From positions 248,001 through 312,000 of the forward strand of contig JAITUC010000038.1 in the NCBI GenBank assembly GCA_031286585.1: a stretch of DNA of 64,000 bases, given 5' to 3'. Positions within the stretch are counted from its first letter, which is position 1. Each line of letters opens with the position of its first letter. Shown piece after piece: positions 44,048 through 52,324 of the stretch. Source of the DNA: Delftia acidovorans (lineage in GTDB: Bacteria; Pseudomonadota; Gammaproteobacteria; Burkholderiales; Burkholderiaceae_C). The notes beneath the pieces were generated by a model. The model ran no database searches. It saw nothing but the letters and a program-made list of their open reading frames with translations, and had not been told where the DNA came from. Both the position numbers and the translations under genes were made by a program.

Positions 44048-44328
44048 GGTGCGTTCTCCCTGCGGTGCTCTGGAAACTCCCGCTCCAACAGGCCACGCAG
44101 CAGGTCGGCCACGGTCACGCCTTGCGTGAAGGCCGACACCTTGATGCGTGCCCGCATCGCGGGCGTGATGTCGAGAGTCAGACGGGCGGTGTAGAGGTCG
44201 CCCTTGCCCAGCGCATCGGCGTCGCCCTGGCGAATCCACGCCTCGGCGTGCGGATTCGCGGGCGGACGCGCGCCGATGCCGACGCGCTTTGCCGTGCGCT
44301 TGCTGTTCGATGGCGGCTTCGCGGTCAT
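44044..44328 (-). CDS. ribbon-helix-helix protein next to parA
   Basis: The 94-residue protein has a basic N-terminus. The C-terminal half, YTARLTLDITPAMRARIKVSAFTQGVTVADLLRGLLEREF, has the strand-helix-helix shape of an RHH DNA-binding domain. A partner for ParA, like ParG, is likely from position; a CopG-type regulator is the alternative. The ATG at 44328 overlaps the parA stop, and the stop overlaps the DUF2840 gene. Confidence 0.75.
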   Translation of the reverse strand: MTAKPPSNSKRTAKRVGIGARPPANPHAEAWIRQGDADALGKGDLYTARLTLDITPAMRARIKVSAFTQGVTVADLLRGLLEREFPEHRRENAP

Positions 44329-44963
44329 GTCGGCCACCGCAGCAATTCGTCCACCAGCGCAGTGATTTCGCGTGCGGCGGCGCTGTCGGGTGCCGTCTCG
44401 CGTGCAAGCCGGCCAGCGGCCACGCTATCGGCGAACACGATGCGCTGATGCACTTCCGCGCGCAGCGCAGGAAGCGGCTGGTCGGCGAGTGCCTGGCGTG
44501 CTTCGCGCCCGATCACGGTGGTACTGACGCGCCGATTGATGACGAAGGCCGCGCGCAGCGCAGGCCGAAATACCTGCGCCTCGCGGATCAGCGCCACCAT
44601 CTCAGCGCTGGCCCACAAGTCGTAGGGGCTGGGCTGCACCGGGATCAGCACGCGCTCGGCCGCCAGCAGCGCGGAGCGCGCCAAGGCGGCGATGCGCGGC
44701 GGGCCGTCGATGACGACGTGATCGGCCCGCCTGGCGAGTTCCGGCGCCTCTTGGTGCAGCGTTTCGCGTGCGAGGCCCACGGCGCTGAACAGCCGTGGCA
44801 AGCCTTGCTGGCTTCTGCGCTGCGTCCAGTCCAGCGATGAGCCCTGCGGGTCAGCGTCCAGCAGGACGACGTGCTGGCCGCGCATCGCCAACTCGCCGGC
44901 GATGTGCGTGGCGAGCGTGGTCTTGCCGACGCCGCCTTTCTGGTTGAGCAGTGCGACGATCAT
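44325..44963 (-). CDS. parA: ParA-family partition ATPase
   Basis: The 212-residue deviant Walker A ATPase has NQKGGVGKTTLATHIAGE at the start. The A' and A'' boxes are LLDADPQGSS and VVIDGPPRI. It should help segregate or stabilise the excised element. It is short, like the ParA of small plasmids with no HTH extension. The ATG at 44963 was chosen since the preceding frame has low-complexity residues. A cluster of AAGTTAG repeats and iteron-like repeats lies upstream. Confidence 0.93.
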   Translation of the reverse strand: MIVALLNQKGGVGKTTLATHIAGELAMRGQHVVLLDADPQGSSLDWTQRRSQQGLPRLFSAVGLARETLHQEAPELARRADHVVIDGPPRIAALARSALLAAERVLIPVQPSPYDLWASAEMVALIREAQVFRPALRAAFVINRRVSTTVIGREARQALADQPLPALRAEVHQRIVFADSVAAGRLARETAPDSAAAREITALVDELLRWPT

Positions 44964-45054
44964 GGCCTGGCCCTCCATGCTGGAAAGCCGGGCTTTTGCT
45001 GCTGCGTTTGTGGCCGCGGGGTGGTTGTCCACCGCAGCGGCGTTTCCCTACTAA

Positions 45055-45084
45055 AAGTTAGAGAAACTAAGTTAGGGAAGTTAG
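45055..45084. repeat. three AAGTTAG repeats upstream of parA
   Basis: AAGTTAG occurs at 45055-45061, 45069-45075 and 45078-45084, in an AT-rich patch about 100 bases before parA. It is likely an operator or centromere-like site for the ParA/RHH pair; this is inferred from position. Confidence 0.5.
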
Positions 45085-45128
45085 AGGACGCGCAAACCCA
45101 GTGCTGGCGCGGGTTTGCGGCCGATCGG

Positions 45129-45194
45129 CACGCCTGATAGCACGATAGTCCCACGCCTGATAGCACGATACCCCGCACGCCTGATAGCACGACA
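45129..45194. repeat. three iteron-like direct repeats, possible replication origin
   Basis: Copies of CACGCCTGATAGCACGATA occur at 45129-45147, 45152-45170 and 45176-45194; the last differs by one base (CGACA). The periods are 23 and 24 bp, near two helical turns. They lie directly after the repA stop (45217), between repA and parA. The arrangement fits RepA-binding iterons and would permit replication of the excised circle. Confidence 0.7.
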
Positions 45195-45216
45195 CCATTC
45201 ACAGGCTTTCCCGGAG

Positions 45217-46074
45217 TTATCCCCGTGCCGTCTGCGGCACGGGCCGGAACGTCAGCAGTTCCATGCCGTTGTCGGGCATCCGCTCGATGCCCAGGACGTA
45301 ACCGGGCAGCGACTGCCGCGCGACGAGCGCGCGCAGATCGCAGGCGAAGTCGTAGGGCTTCGCGGTGCTGCCGGACTTCTGGTGCAGATAGCGAAAGTCG
45401 AACTGCCAGCCGTATGCCTGCTTGCCGCCGTGCTTGCGCACCAGGCGGTACAGCCACCGCTCGATGCCGCCGGTGAGCCGGAAATACGCCGGGTCGATGG
45501 TCAGCACCAGCGCGGCGTCGAGCACGCCGGCAAAGAACCAGTCCGGCAGGATCAGCTCGATGCCCAGCGGCGTGCCGCTGGCATCGGCCAGTTCCTTCCA
45601 TTCGTTGATCCACGAAAAGCGGTGCAGGCGCCGGCCTGTTGTCTCGCGGATGGACGTGGCCACCGTGGTCGATTGCAGGCGATCCAGCGCGGCCTTGAGG
45701 CGCTGGTAGTCTCGCAGCGACTTGCCGCGCCCGATGAAGCGCAGGATCTCGTAGGGCGTCGCGCGCATCAGCCGCGACGGGCGCAGGCCCGCGTCCTTCG
45801 CTTCCACGATCTGCGAGGCCGCCCATATCAGCACGTCCGCATCCCAAATCGTGGCGATGCCGTGCTCCTGCGTGCCCTCTACGCGGATCGTCACGTTGCC
45901 CGCGCGGAAGTCGATGGGTTTGACCCGCTTGGACTTGCCGAGCGAGAAGAACGGATAGGCCATCAAGTCCTGGCTGTCGCGCGGCGCCATGTCGCCGGGC
46001 AAGGCGCGGAACAGGTCGAGCTGTTCGCGCTCCTGCAACGACCGCTGCCGGAACGGCAGCGCGGAGCTGGACAT
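45217..46074 (-). CDS. repA: RepA-type replication initiator
   Basis: The 285-residue protein belongs to the RepA family found in Tn4371-type elements and broad-host plasmids. It has the paired winged-helix look of initiators: MRATPYEILRFIGRGKSLRDYQRLKAALDRL and ERWLYRLVRKHGG. Iteron-like repeats lie just beyond its stop codon. It presumably allows transient autonomous replication after excision; this is inferred. The AlpA-like regulator gene ends 26 bases upstream. Confidence 0.85.
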   Translation of the reverse strand: MSSSALPFRQRSLQEREQLDLFRALPGDMAPRDSQDLMAYPFFSLGKSKRVKPIDFRAGNVTIRVEGTQEHGIATIWDADVLIWAASQIVEAKDAGLRPSRLMRATPYEILRFIGRGKSLRDYQRLKAALDRLQSTTVATSIRETTGRRLHRFSWINEWKELADASGTPLGIELILPDWFFAGVLDAALVLTIDPAYFRLTGGIERWLYRLVRKHGGKQAYGWQFDFRYLHQKSGSTAKPYDFACDLRALVARQSLPGYVLGIERMPDNGMELLTFRPVPQTARG

Positions 46075-46100
46075 GGTGATGGCCTGCCGCGCGCCGCCGA

Positions 46101-46382
46101 TCAGCGCGCACGGCTGTCGGCCGAGTGGTGCTCGGCGTACTCGGGATCGGAAGTCGTCTCGAAGCTGCGATCGGCGGCCCAGGCATCGAGGTCGGCCACG
46201 GCGTACATGACGCGCCGGCCGAACTTGCGAAAGCGCGGACCACCACCGATCACGCGCTGCTTTTCCAGCGTGCGCGGCGACAGCCGCAGGTACTCGGCGG
46301 CTTCGTCGTTGGTGAGATAGCGTTGGGGCTGCGCGGCAGCGGTCGAGACAGTGGCGGCAGGCCGCAAAGGAGCGGGACGCAT
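46101..46382 (-). CDS. AlpA/excisionase-type helix-turn-helix protein
   Basis: The 93-residue protein has the MerR-like HTH_17 fold: YLTNDEAAEYLRLSPRTLEKQRVIGGGPRF then GRRVMYAVADLDAWA. Such proteins act as transcription regulators or as recombination directionality factors. Its place beside repA suggests control of excision or replication. The ATG at 46382 has GGAGG eight bases upstream, which decides the start over longer in-frame options. Confidence 0.85.
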   Translation of the reverse strand: MRPAPLRPAATVSTAAAQPQRYLTNDEAAEYLRLSPRTLEKQRVIGGGPRFRKFGRRVMYAVADLDAWAADRSFETTSDPEYAEHHSADSRAR

Positions 46383-46465
46383 GGTGTGAACCTCCATAGC
46401 TTTCAAAGCTCCGGCCACACAGCGCAACCGGATGGAGGCAGTCTCAGAAAACCAAGCTGTCCTGC

Positions 46466-47236
46466 TCAGGGCCGTTTTGCGTCGTCCTCAAAACGACCCT
46501 TCTCAAGCGGCGGAAGCTGTGCTAGGCGGCGATAGCCGCCGCGCATCAGCGCATCGCCGCGCCGTACCAAGCGGCGTACCTTGGAGCGCAGGCCGCCGTC
46601 GCTGTACCAATCGGCTGCGGCATCGCCGCCGAACAAGCCTTCGGCCACCTCGCGCAAGGACGCACCCGCTAGGGTTGCGTCGAGCGCCTGCAAGGTGTGT
46701 AGCTCAAGCAGCGCGGCGGGTGCCGGCCTGGGCTTCGCAGAAGCCAGGGCCGCGCCGAGCGCATGGTTGCGCGCAGGTGCGGCGGCGCCGCCGCGGCGGG
46801 CATAGGCGACAGCCATCCCGTCTTCCAGGCCGGGCGCCAGCGCGAAGCGCAGGCAATGACCTGGGCTGTGCGCCATCAGCGCCAGCCCTTTGCCGTCATG
46901 GAGCAGTTGCTTGTGCCCGGCAATGCGCCAAAACGTGAACGCGGGAGCATACTGCGGCGGATCGGCGTCGGGATAGAGCTGCACCACGGCCACATGGCCG
47001 GGCAACCAGGCTGGATGCGCGTCGCGCGCATCCAACGCCGGATCTTCCAGCAGGCGCAAGCCCCAGCGATGCGCCGCCTGCTGCGCGGCTTTCGGCCGGC
47101 GATGATGGCGCAGCCAGTCGAGCCGGTAATCGGGGTTTCTGCGCAGATATTCCCAGGCCGTCCCAAGGTCGTCCAAGTGCAGCACGTACAGATACGCGGC
47201 AGTCGGATACCAGTGCTCGGCGCTGCGATCGACCAT
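46466..47236 (-). CDS. DUF2285 domain protein of the ICE backbone
   Basis: The 256-residue protein has an N-terminal part with WEYLRRNPDYRLDWLRHHRR, the short DUF6499-like start often found in these elements. A C-terminal DUF2285 region of helices follows (LHTLQALDATLAGASLREVAEGLFG then LRSKVRRLVRRGDALMRGGYRRL), which looks DNA-binding. It is probably a regulator; function is unproven. GGGAGG seven bases before the ATG supports the start. Confidence 0.8.
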   Translation of the reverse strand: MVDRSAEHWYPTAAYLYVLHLDDLGTAWEYLRRNPDYRLDWLRHHRRPKAAQQAAHRWGLRLLEDPALDARDAHPAWLPGHVAVVQLYPDADPPQYAPAFTFWRIAGHKQLLHDGKGLALMAHSPGHCLRFALAPGLEDGMAVAYARRGGAAAPARNHALGAALASAKPRPAPAALLELHTLQALDATLAGASLREVAEGLFGGDAAADWYSDGGLRSKVRRLVRRGDALMRGGYRRLAQLPPLEKGRFEDDAKRP

Positions 47237-47545
47237 GACGCAACCTCCCTGCGAACAGGACTGGCCGCGACGGAAGAACTACGTGCTACATCGGTGTCAT
47301 CAGAACGAAATGGGTTAAGGGAATAGTTGGGCTGTCAAGTCCGACTGGCTCCGATGCGTTGCGGTATTCGTCTCAATGCTGCGGCGGCAGCGTCCCTCCC
47401 GTGGGACGCCGTACAGGCCAGCCTGCCGCAGTCCGCGTCAGGCATCATGTCCGTTTGGATCAGACTGGCGCGGCTACGCCGCAAGAATCTCGATTGAGAC
47501 CTGCCCGGTATGACACCAGACTGAAAAAGTCACAGTAGGCTGTGT
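47237..47545. other. intergenic region upstream of the DUF2285 gene
   Basis: No gene is seen in these 309 bases. At its right edge (about 47525-47544) the minus strand has CACAG-CCTA-CTGTG followed by ACTTTTT, a short terminator-like hairpin right after the DUF2958 stop. The rest must contain the promoter of the DUF2285 gene, but no clear hexamers were found. Confidence 0.4.
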
Positions 47546-47896
47546 TCAGTCCGGGATAGCCCCGTCGCGCTCGGCCAGCCGGGTGTATTCCGACAGCGTG
47601 CGCGTGGGCCGGAAGTAGCGGTCGCGCATCACGGGCTGCTGATGCGGCCCGACGATGCCAGCCAGCTCGGACAGCTTGACGGTTCCTTGCGCCGGCATTC
47701 CGATTCCCAGGTCGATGAGGCCCCAGGCGGTGTCGCCATCGGCGGGATCGAGTGCGGCCAGCAGCCAGGTCACATGCGCGTCCGGCGTGAACAGCCGCAC
47801 CACGGGCACCGGGTCGATGGCCTGGCCGGCGGCACGAGCCTCGCCGTTGGCGAGCAGTTGCGCGCGCTCCGGGACGGTGGCGAGTGGCTGGGGCAT
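47546..47896 (-). CDS. DUF2958 family protein, copy 1
   Basis: The 116-residue cytosolic protein has a DUF2958 core: PVVRLFTPDAHVTWLLAALDPADGDTAWGLIDLG and the later RDRYFRPTRTLSEYTRLA. The family is common on conjugative elements and has no known function. A second member lies at 54209-54559. The ATG at 47896 was chosen because it gives the same start as the paralogue. Confidence 0.8.
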   Translation of the reverse strand: MPQPLATVPERAQLLANGEARAAGQAIDPVPVVRLFTPDAHVTWLLAALDPADGDTAWGLIDLGIGMPAQGTVKLSELAGIVGPHQQPVMRDRYFRPTRTLSEYTRLAERDGAIPD

Positions 47897-48072
47897 GGTT
47901 GGCAATCCCACAAATCCAATGATGCACGGATGCGGTTTCACGCCCAAGCGCAGAACCGCCAAACCGGATTTACGCCTTCGTGTGCAAGCACGGATGCGCT
48001 TGCGTGGCTTTGCTGGAACCAGCAAATGCGGATTTCCGTAAAGGCACGAAAACGTAGAACACCAAATGAACA

Positions 48073-48096
48073 CTATAGATTGTAGCCCTATAGGGC
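48073..48096. promoter_or_regulatory. palindromic operator candidate upstream of the XRE gene
   Basis: A perfect 12-bp palindrome GCCCTATAGGGC lies at 48085-48096. A second CTATAG core is at 48073-48078, 11 bases to the left. It is 40-60 bases before the GTG start of the XRE regulator and about 180 bases before divergent DUF2958, so it could serve both. Confidence 0.45.
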
Positions 48097-48136
48097 GCAA
48101 TGGGCTGTCATCTTGGTTTTTCGAGGGAAACCATAG

Positions 48137-48442
48137 GTGGCGGCTGGGAACTCATTGGCGAAGGCGTTGAAGACAGTCAGGAAGGCGCGTGGCTTGAGCC
48201 AGGAAGCCTTCTCTGACGTGTCCAGCCGCACCTATATGAGCACCCTCGAACGCGACCTGAAAAGCCCGACCCTGCATAAGCTGGCCGAGCTGTGCGAGGT
48301 GATGGAGATCCACCCGCTCACGCTGCTGACGCTGGCCTACGCGGGCGACAGCCCGCACAAGGCCGACGAGCTGCTGGCGCAGGTGCGCCGGGAGCTGGAG
48401 GCGGTGCTGAAGGAGCGCGGCGCGGCGAAGCCGCGCGCGTGA
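48137..48442 (+). CDS. XRE-family helix-turn-helix regulator
   Basis: The 101-residue protein has a Cro/CI-type HTH: LAKALKTVRKARGLSQEAFSDVSSRTYMSTLERDLKSPTL. A short helical C-terminus follows. It is one of the few plus-strand genes of the element and is divergent from a DUF2958 gene, with a palindrome between. It could be a control repressor for the element. The GTG start is the only reasonable one before the HTH. Confidence 0.88.
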   Translation: MAAGNSLAKALKTVRKARGLSQEAFSDVSSRTYMSTLERDLKSPTLHKLAELCEVMEIHPLTLLTLAYAGDSPHKADELLAQVRRELEAVLKERGAAKPRA

Positions 48443-48451
48443 CGTGGTGAT

Positions 48452-48498
48452 GTGCTGCGAACAGCAGCACAGCGCCCCGCCGCGATGGGCGGGGCGCT
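48452..48498. terminator. two hairpins between convergent XRE and DUF736 genes
   Basis: GTGCTGC/GCAGCAC (48452-48470) is followed by AGCGCCCCGCC/GGCGGGGCGCT (48471-48498, 6-base loop). No long U-tract follows, so termination on both strands is inferred from position and stem strength. Confidence 0.5.
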
Positions 48499-48505
48499 GC
48501 GGCGG

Positions 48506-48820
48506 TCACGCCGCCTGGGGCTTGCTGCGCGACCAGATCAGGTCGTGCGTACCGTCCTCGCCTTCGATCAGGCGGGCATAGACCGGAGCCGGGAACGAAG
48601 GATCGTCGAGGGTCACGGACTTGTATTCCCGCCCGGCCTCGCTGGTCTTGTTCCACGCCGCGCCGATGTCGTGGCCGGCGGCTTGGAGGCGGAAGTCGGG
48701 GGCGTTCTCGCTGCTGCCCTTGTCGTTGGGAACCAGCTTGACCTTGACGTTGAGCGTCAGGGTGCGCAGCGTGCCGGTGAAGCCGTCTTTGTCTGCGGTG
48801 AAGGTGCCGATGTTGGCCAT
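48506..48820 (-). CDS. DUF736 family protein of the ICE backbone
   Basis: The 104-residue protein starts MANIGTFTADKDGFTGTLRTLTL, the family signature. It is mostly beta strand. DUF736 genes occur on many conjugative elements in Proteobacteria; no function is proven. GGAGAAATCATC precedes the ATG and supports the start. It is convergent with the XRE gene. Confidence 0.88.
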   Translation of the reverse strand: MANIGTFTADKDGFTGTLRTLTLNVKVKLVPNDKGSSENAPDFRLQAAGHDIGAAWNKTSEAGREYKSVTLDDPSFPAPVYARLIEGEDGTHDLIWSRSKPQAA

Positions 48821-49386
48821 GATGATTTCTCCTTTCGGTTGAACAAGGTTCGCGCCCATCGCGTCCTTGTTGTGATCCGGCCGGCGGGGGACGGGCTGGC
48901 TGCACCGCTTGCGGTCGAAACGCAGTGGAGAGCCGGGAGGCGAAAAGAATTTGCTGCGCGAGGAAGCCGCGCAGCGGCGGGGAAATTGTTTTCGCCGGAC
49001 GGTTGCAGCCATGAAGCCCGAGGCGCAGCCGCGCCCCCGCCAGGATTCACAACGAGACAAGGACGCCTTGGGCCGAACCGCTCCGAAAGAAGATGGGGCC
49101 GACTCGGCATCCCCGCCCGAAGGCTTCTCCGGCTCGCCCGCTGACGCGGGCCAGGTCAACCCCGCAACGACAGGCGAGAACGCCCCCGCCATACCTTGCG
49201 GCGCCGGTCTTGAGGCGTGGCGTGGAAGCTCCATAGCGATACCGGGCGGGTTGTCCGTGAACCGTCCTTCGTGACGTGATGGGCAGGAACCGCCAGCGTT
49301 GAGGACGGCACGCACCTGCACAACCTGCCGCAGCAAGCGCCAGCGTGTTCGCCAGCGTCCCGTCCATCGCGGCGGGACGTTGGGCG

Positions 49387-49493
49387 GGCCGATCCGGCGC
49401 AGCCGGTTCGGCAGCATCGAGGGGCGCCAAGCATCGCGCGGCGGGGATAGCTCGCAGGGCTTTCCCCTGGAGGCAAGCGAAGCGCGCAGCGCC
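49387..49493. repeat. dispersed repeat R2, copy 1
   Basis: About 107 bases running from GGCCGATCCGGCGCAGCCGG to AAGCGCGCAGCGCC. It is near-identical to 53730-53837. Its right end contains the core shared with repeat R1. Confidence 0.8.
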
Positions 49494-49827
49494 GCAGGCG
49501 CGAAGGCGTGAGGGATTGAAGCCGAATGGCCGTGACGGCAAAGACGGCACGGGGCGTAGCCCGAAAGCCCGGCGGCGCTATGCGCCGACACGCCCAGGCC
49601 GTTCCAGATTTCTAAGCAGGAAACGCGGACATGCCTCTGATGAAATGGGCGCGGCCCTACGCTGCGAGGTATGCACGCGGCAAGCCGAAAACCGCTGGTG
49701 ATTCCCGCGCACGGCGGGCGCTACGGCTTGCAGGCCCATACGGGCCTGCCATTACCGGGCGGGAAGCCCGGTCACGTCAACGCCGCCGTCTGAGCTGCCG
49801 CGAGGGCGGCGGCGTGCCGATTCGGCT

Positions 49828-49881
49828 GGTGGCCTTGAACACCGGGCGCGGCCACTGCCGCGCCCGGTGTTCAAGGCCACC
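49828..49881. repeat. perfect 25-bp inverted repeat with CACT loop
   Basis: The arms at 49828-49852 and 49857-49881 are perfect reverse complements (core GAACACCGGGCGCGGC), with loop CACT. The stem is unusually long and GC-rich. It lies beyond the stop of the small gene at 49923-50132 and has no U-tract. Confidence 0.85.
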
Positions 49882-49912
49882 GCGCCCAGGACGGTACGGC
49901 CTGGGCGCGGTG
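49878..49912. repeat. 13-bp inverted repeat next to the large hairpin
   Basis: CACCGCGCCCAGG (49878-49890) pairs with CCTGGGCGCGGTG (49900-49912) around a 9-base loop. Its left arm overlaps the large hairpin by four bases, so the two structures may be alternatives. Confidence 0.75.
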
Positions 49913-49922
49913 CTGATCGCGG

Positions 49923-50132
49923 TTATTCCTTCGTCTCGATGAGCCACCACACGGCACGCGGCAAGGCGCGGCCCGTGATGGGGTGAATGTCGGTGAGGTC
50001 GGCGCAGGCCGTCCAGCCCGAGGGCGGGCGGTAGCCGCGCACGTCGCCATCGCCGTTCCAACGGCGGGCGCGTACCGTGCCAGCGGCGTAGATCGCCGCC
50101 ATGCGCGGGCGGCTAATGGTGGTGCGGGTCAT
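49923..50132 (-). CDS. small conserved ICE protein of unknown function
   Basis: The 69-residue protein MTRTTISRPRMAAIYAAGTV... has a basic N-terminus and several Trp and Arg residues, and ends ITGRALPRAVWWLIETKE. GGAGAAG precedes the ATG. It lies 62 bases downstream of parB on the same strand. I do not recognise a domain. Small genes like this accompany parB in related elements. The two strong hairpins follow its stop. Confidence 0.6.
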   Translation of the reverse strand: MTRTTISRPRMAAIYAAGTVRARRWNGDGDVRGYRPPSGWTACADLTDIHPITGRALPRAVWWLIETKE

Positions 50133-50194
50133 GGGGGCTTCTCCTTCCAGCGAAGCGCCCCGGTCGAGGCCGGGGCGCTTGCCTTCGGCGCGGG

Positions 50195-52246
50195 TCAAGC
50201 GGCCAGCGCCTCGGCGGGTTCATCCGCTATTGCCTCGGCATCCTCCGGGGCGTTCTGCTCCGGGCCTGCCTCTTGCGCGGCGTCCTGCGGGCCTGCGGCC
50301 TCGAAGATGGCGGGCATCCAGCCCGTGCCATCGGCCAGCCGCTCGGCTTCGCTGGCAATGTCGGCCTTCTTCAACTTCGCCAGCCGGTTGGCCTGCTCGG
50401 GTGCGTACTCGCCCACGGCATCCAGAATCACGGCCTTGGAAACGTGCTTGAAGTAGCCTTCTGCGGTCGGCTTCCACCATGCGGCCATGTCGAGGCCCAC
50501 GGCCTGCGCCAGTTCCTCGCCGGGTTGCTGCACCGTGGCGCGGGGCGTCACCACGTCCACCGTGGAAGCCACGCACACGGCCAGCAGCCGCACCAGTTCA
50601 TCTTGCGACTTCGCCAGCAGCGCGGCGAACAGTTCGGCGCTGTCCTCCGGCAAGGCTTCACCTGCCACCTGTTGCAGTTCGCGCAGCGCCACGGCAGCGG
50701 GCGATTCCGGCCAGTCCGGGGCCATGCCTTCCAGCCGGTCTTGCACCGTGAGGCGCACGCCGAGCGGCAGGCCATCGCCGTAGGCGTCGGGCTGCAAGAC
50801 AGTCTGCACCATGCCATGCACCAGCGCGGCCAGCGCGACGTGCGGATGCCGCGCGACTTCGATTTGCAGCGCCGCCGTGCGGTGGGCGCTCAATCGCTGC
50901 GCCAGCCGATCGGACAGGCTCGCGGCCTTGGGTGCGTCGTCGGCGTCCTCGTGCTCGTCGTTGGCGGCTTCGCCTTCGGCGCTGCCGAAACCGCGCCGCA
51001 GCTTTTCCAGCGTGCGCAGCGCCTTGGCCTCGGCTTCGCGCAGCAGGCCGCGATGAATGACGGCCTCGCCGTTGCGGTCGATGGTGACGATGGCACCGGC
51101 CACCTCGCGCACCTCGGGGGCATAGCCTTGCAAGGCGTCCTCCGCGTCTTGCAGTTCCCCGACCACCTGATCGCGCCGCTGTTCCAGCTTCTCGGCCTTG
51201 TCCTCGTCCTCGGCGTCGCAGGCTTCTTCCAGTTCGGCGTCGATCTTTTCGAGGCGGCTTTCCAGCGAGGCGATGCGGCGGGCCTCGCGGGTGGTCGGCT
51301 CGCGGCGATGGCGCGGGGCGTTCTGGAACGCCTGCCGTTCCTCGTAGGCCAGATGCGGCACGGCCTCCACCCATGCCCATCCCTCGGCGCGCACGTCCTC
51401 GGCCAGCGTTGCCAGCTTGTCGCGCACCAGCGTTTCCAGCACTGCGGTATCGGTGAGGTAGGTTCCGGCATCGCCTTCTGCGAACAGGTCGCGGCGGATG
51501 CCACCGCCTGCCTGCTGGTAGGTATCCAGCCCGACGAAGCGCACCAGCGCGTGCGTGGCGTCGATTTCGCGCTCGGTCAGGCGCTCGCGCAGCTTGGACG
51601 GGCTGCGCTGCCATTCCGGCGCACCATAGAACGCGGCTTCCTGCGCGGCGTGGTCGTCGGTGATGGTCAAGGCCATCAACTGTTCCAGCGTCACACCACC
51701 GGCCCGGTAGTCGGCCATCAGGCGCGGCGATACGTTCGCCAGCTTCAAGCGGCGCTGCACCACCAGCGGGGACACGCCGAAGTCGGCGGCAATGTCTTCG
51801 ACGGGCCGGCCTTCCTTGACCAGCGCGGCGAAGGCCGCGAACTGGTCGGCGGGGTGCATGTTCTCGCGCTGCACGTTCTCCGCGAGGCTGACGGTGCGCG
51901 CGGACGCATCGGCCACCAGCAGGCACGGCACTTCGTAGTCGGCGGGGATGCGCTTCTTCTTCGCCAGCAGCTTCAAGGCGGTCAGGCGGCGGTCGCCTGC
52001 CACCACTTCGTAAGCCTCGCCATCGGTGGAAAGGATGACGATCAGGTTTTGCAGCAGGCCGATGCGGGCAATGCTCGCGGCCAGTTCGGGGATGGACTGG
52101 CGCGGGGTCGTGCGGACGTTGCGCTTGGAGCGGCGCGGCAACAGTTGCGACAGCGGAACCAAGATCAGGTTCTTGGTCGGGTCTGCCACTTCCAGCGGTG
52201 CGGCGGCTTCGATGGCGACGGTTTCGGTTTTGAGTACGGCGTTCAT
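50195..52246 (-). CDS. parB: ParB-family partition protein
   Basis: The 683-residue protein has the ParB/Spo0J N-terminal CTPase-type domain with VPLSQLLPR, the GDRR box VVAGDRRLTAL and ENVQRENMHPADQ. A central HTH follows (DIAADFGVSPLVVQRRLKLANV). A long acidic coiled-coil region lies at about 330-400. It is much longer than the usual 300-residue ParB, as is typical for Tn4371-type elements. ParA is encoded 5 kb away and not adjacent. AAGGAGTTATCACC precedes the ATG. Confidence 0.92.
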   Translation of the reverse strand: MNAVLKTETVAIEAAAPLEVADPTKNLILVPLSQLLPRRSKRNVRTTPRQSIPELAASIARIGLLQNLIVILSTDGEAYEVVAGDRRLTALKLLAKKKRIPADYEVPCLLVADASARTVSLAENVQRENMHPADQFAAFAALVKEGRPVEDIAADFGVSPLVVQRRLKLANVSPRLMADYRAGGVTLEQLMALTITDDHAAQEAAFYGAPEWQRSPSKLRERLTEREIDATHALVRFVGLDTYQQAGGGIRRDLFAEGDAGTYLTDTAVLETLVRDKLATLAEDVRAEGWAWVEAVPHLAYEERQAFQNAPRHRREPTTREARRIASLESRLEKIDAELEEACDAEDEDKAEKLEQRRDQVVGELQDAEDALQGYAPEVREVAGAIVTIDRNGEAVIHRGLLREAEAKALRTLEKLRRGFGSAEGEAANDEHEDADDAPKAASLSDRLAQRLSAHRTAALQIEVARHPHVALAALVHGMVQTVLQPDAYGDGLPLGVRLTVQDRLEGMAPDWPESPAAVALRELQQVAGEALPEDSAELFAALLAKSQDELVRLLAVCVASTVDVVTPRATVQQPGEELAQAVGLDMAAWWKPTAEGYFKHVSKAVILDAVGEYAPEQANRLAKLKKADIASEAERLADGTGWMPAIFEAAGPQDAAQEAGPEQNAPEDAEAIADEPAEALAA

Positions 52247-52324
52247 GGTGATAACTCCTTGCGGTTGGGATGCAGCAGCGAGAGAAGCGGCAAGGGCTGC
52301 TGCCTGCCCCTGCCGCGTGGGGAT

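Larger units (their letters stand above)
48821..49922. other. 1.1-kb non-coding region with repeats and large hairpins
   Basis: Open frames here are low-complexity and do not resemble proteins. The region contains repeat R2 (49387-49493), one GGCAAGCGAAGCGCGCAG core (49472-49489) and two large hairpins (49828-49912). It lies upstream of the DUF736 gene and may form a long leader or a structured RNA. No promoter was recognised. Confidence 0.5.

Noticed and set aside
45129..45194. Possible CRISPR array
   Set aside because: There are only three repeats of 19 bp with spacers of 4-5 bp and no cas genes. The arrangement and the neighbour repA fit iterons.
46876..47243. Overlapping minus-strand small genes opposite or inside the DUF2285 gene
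   Set aside because: They are alternative frames of the same region without start signals; the DUF2285 frame has a good ribosome-binding site and family match.
49631..49942. A 103-codon plus-strand frame
   Set aside because: The protein is Arg/Ala-rich with no ribosome-binding site and overlaps the hairpin region; it is more likely chance.
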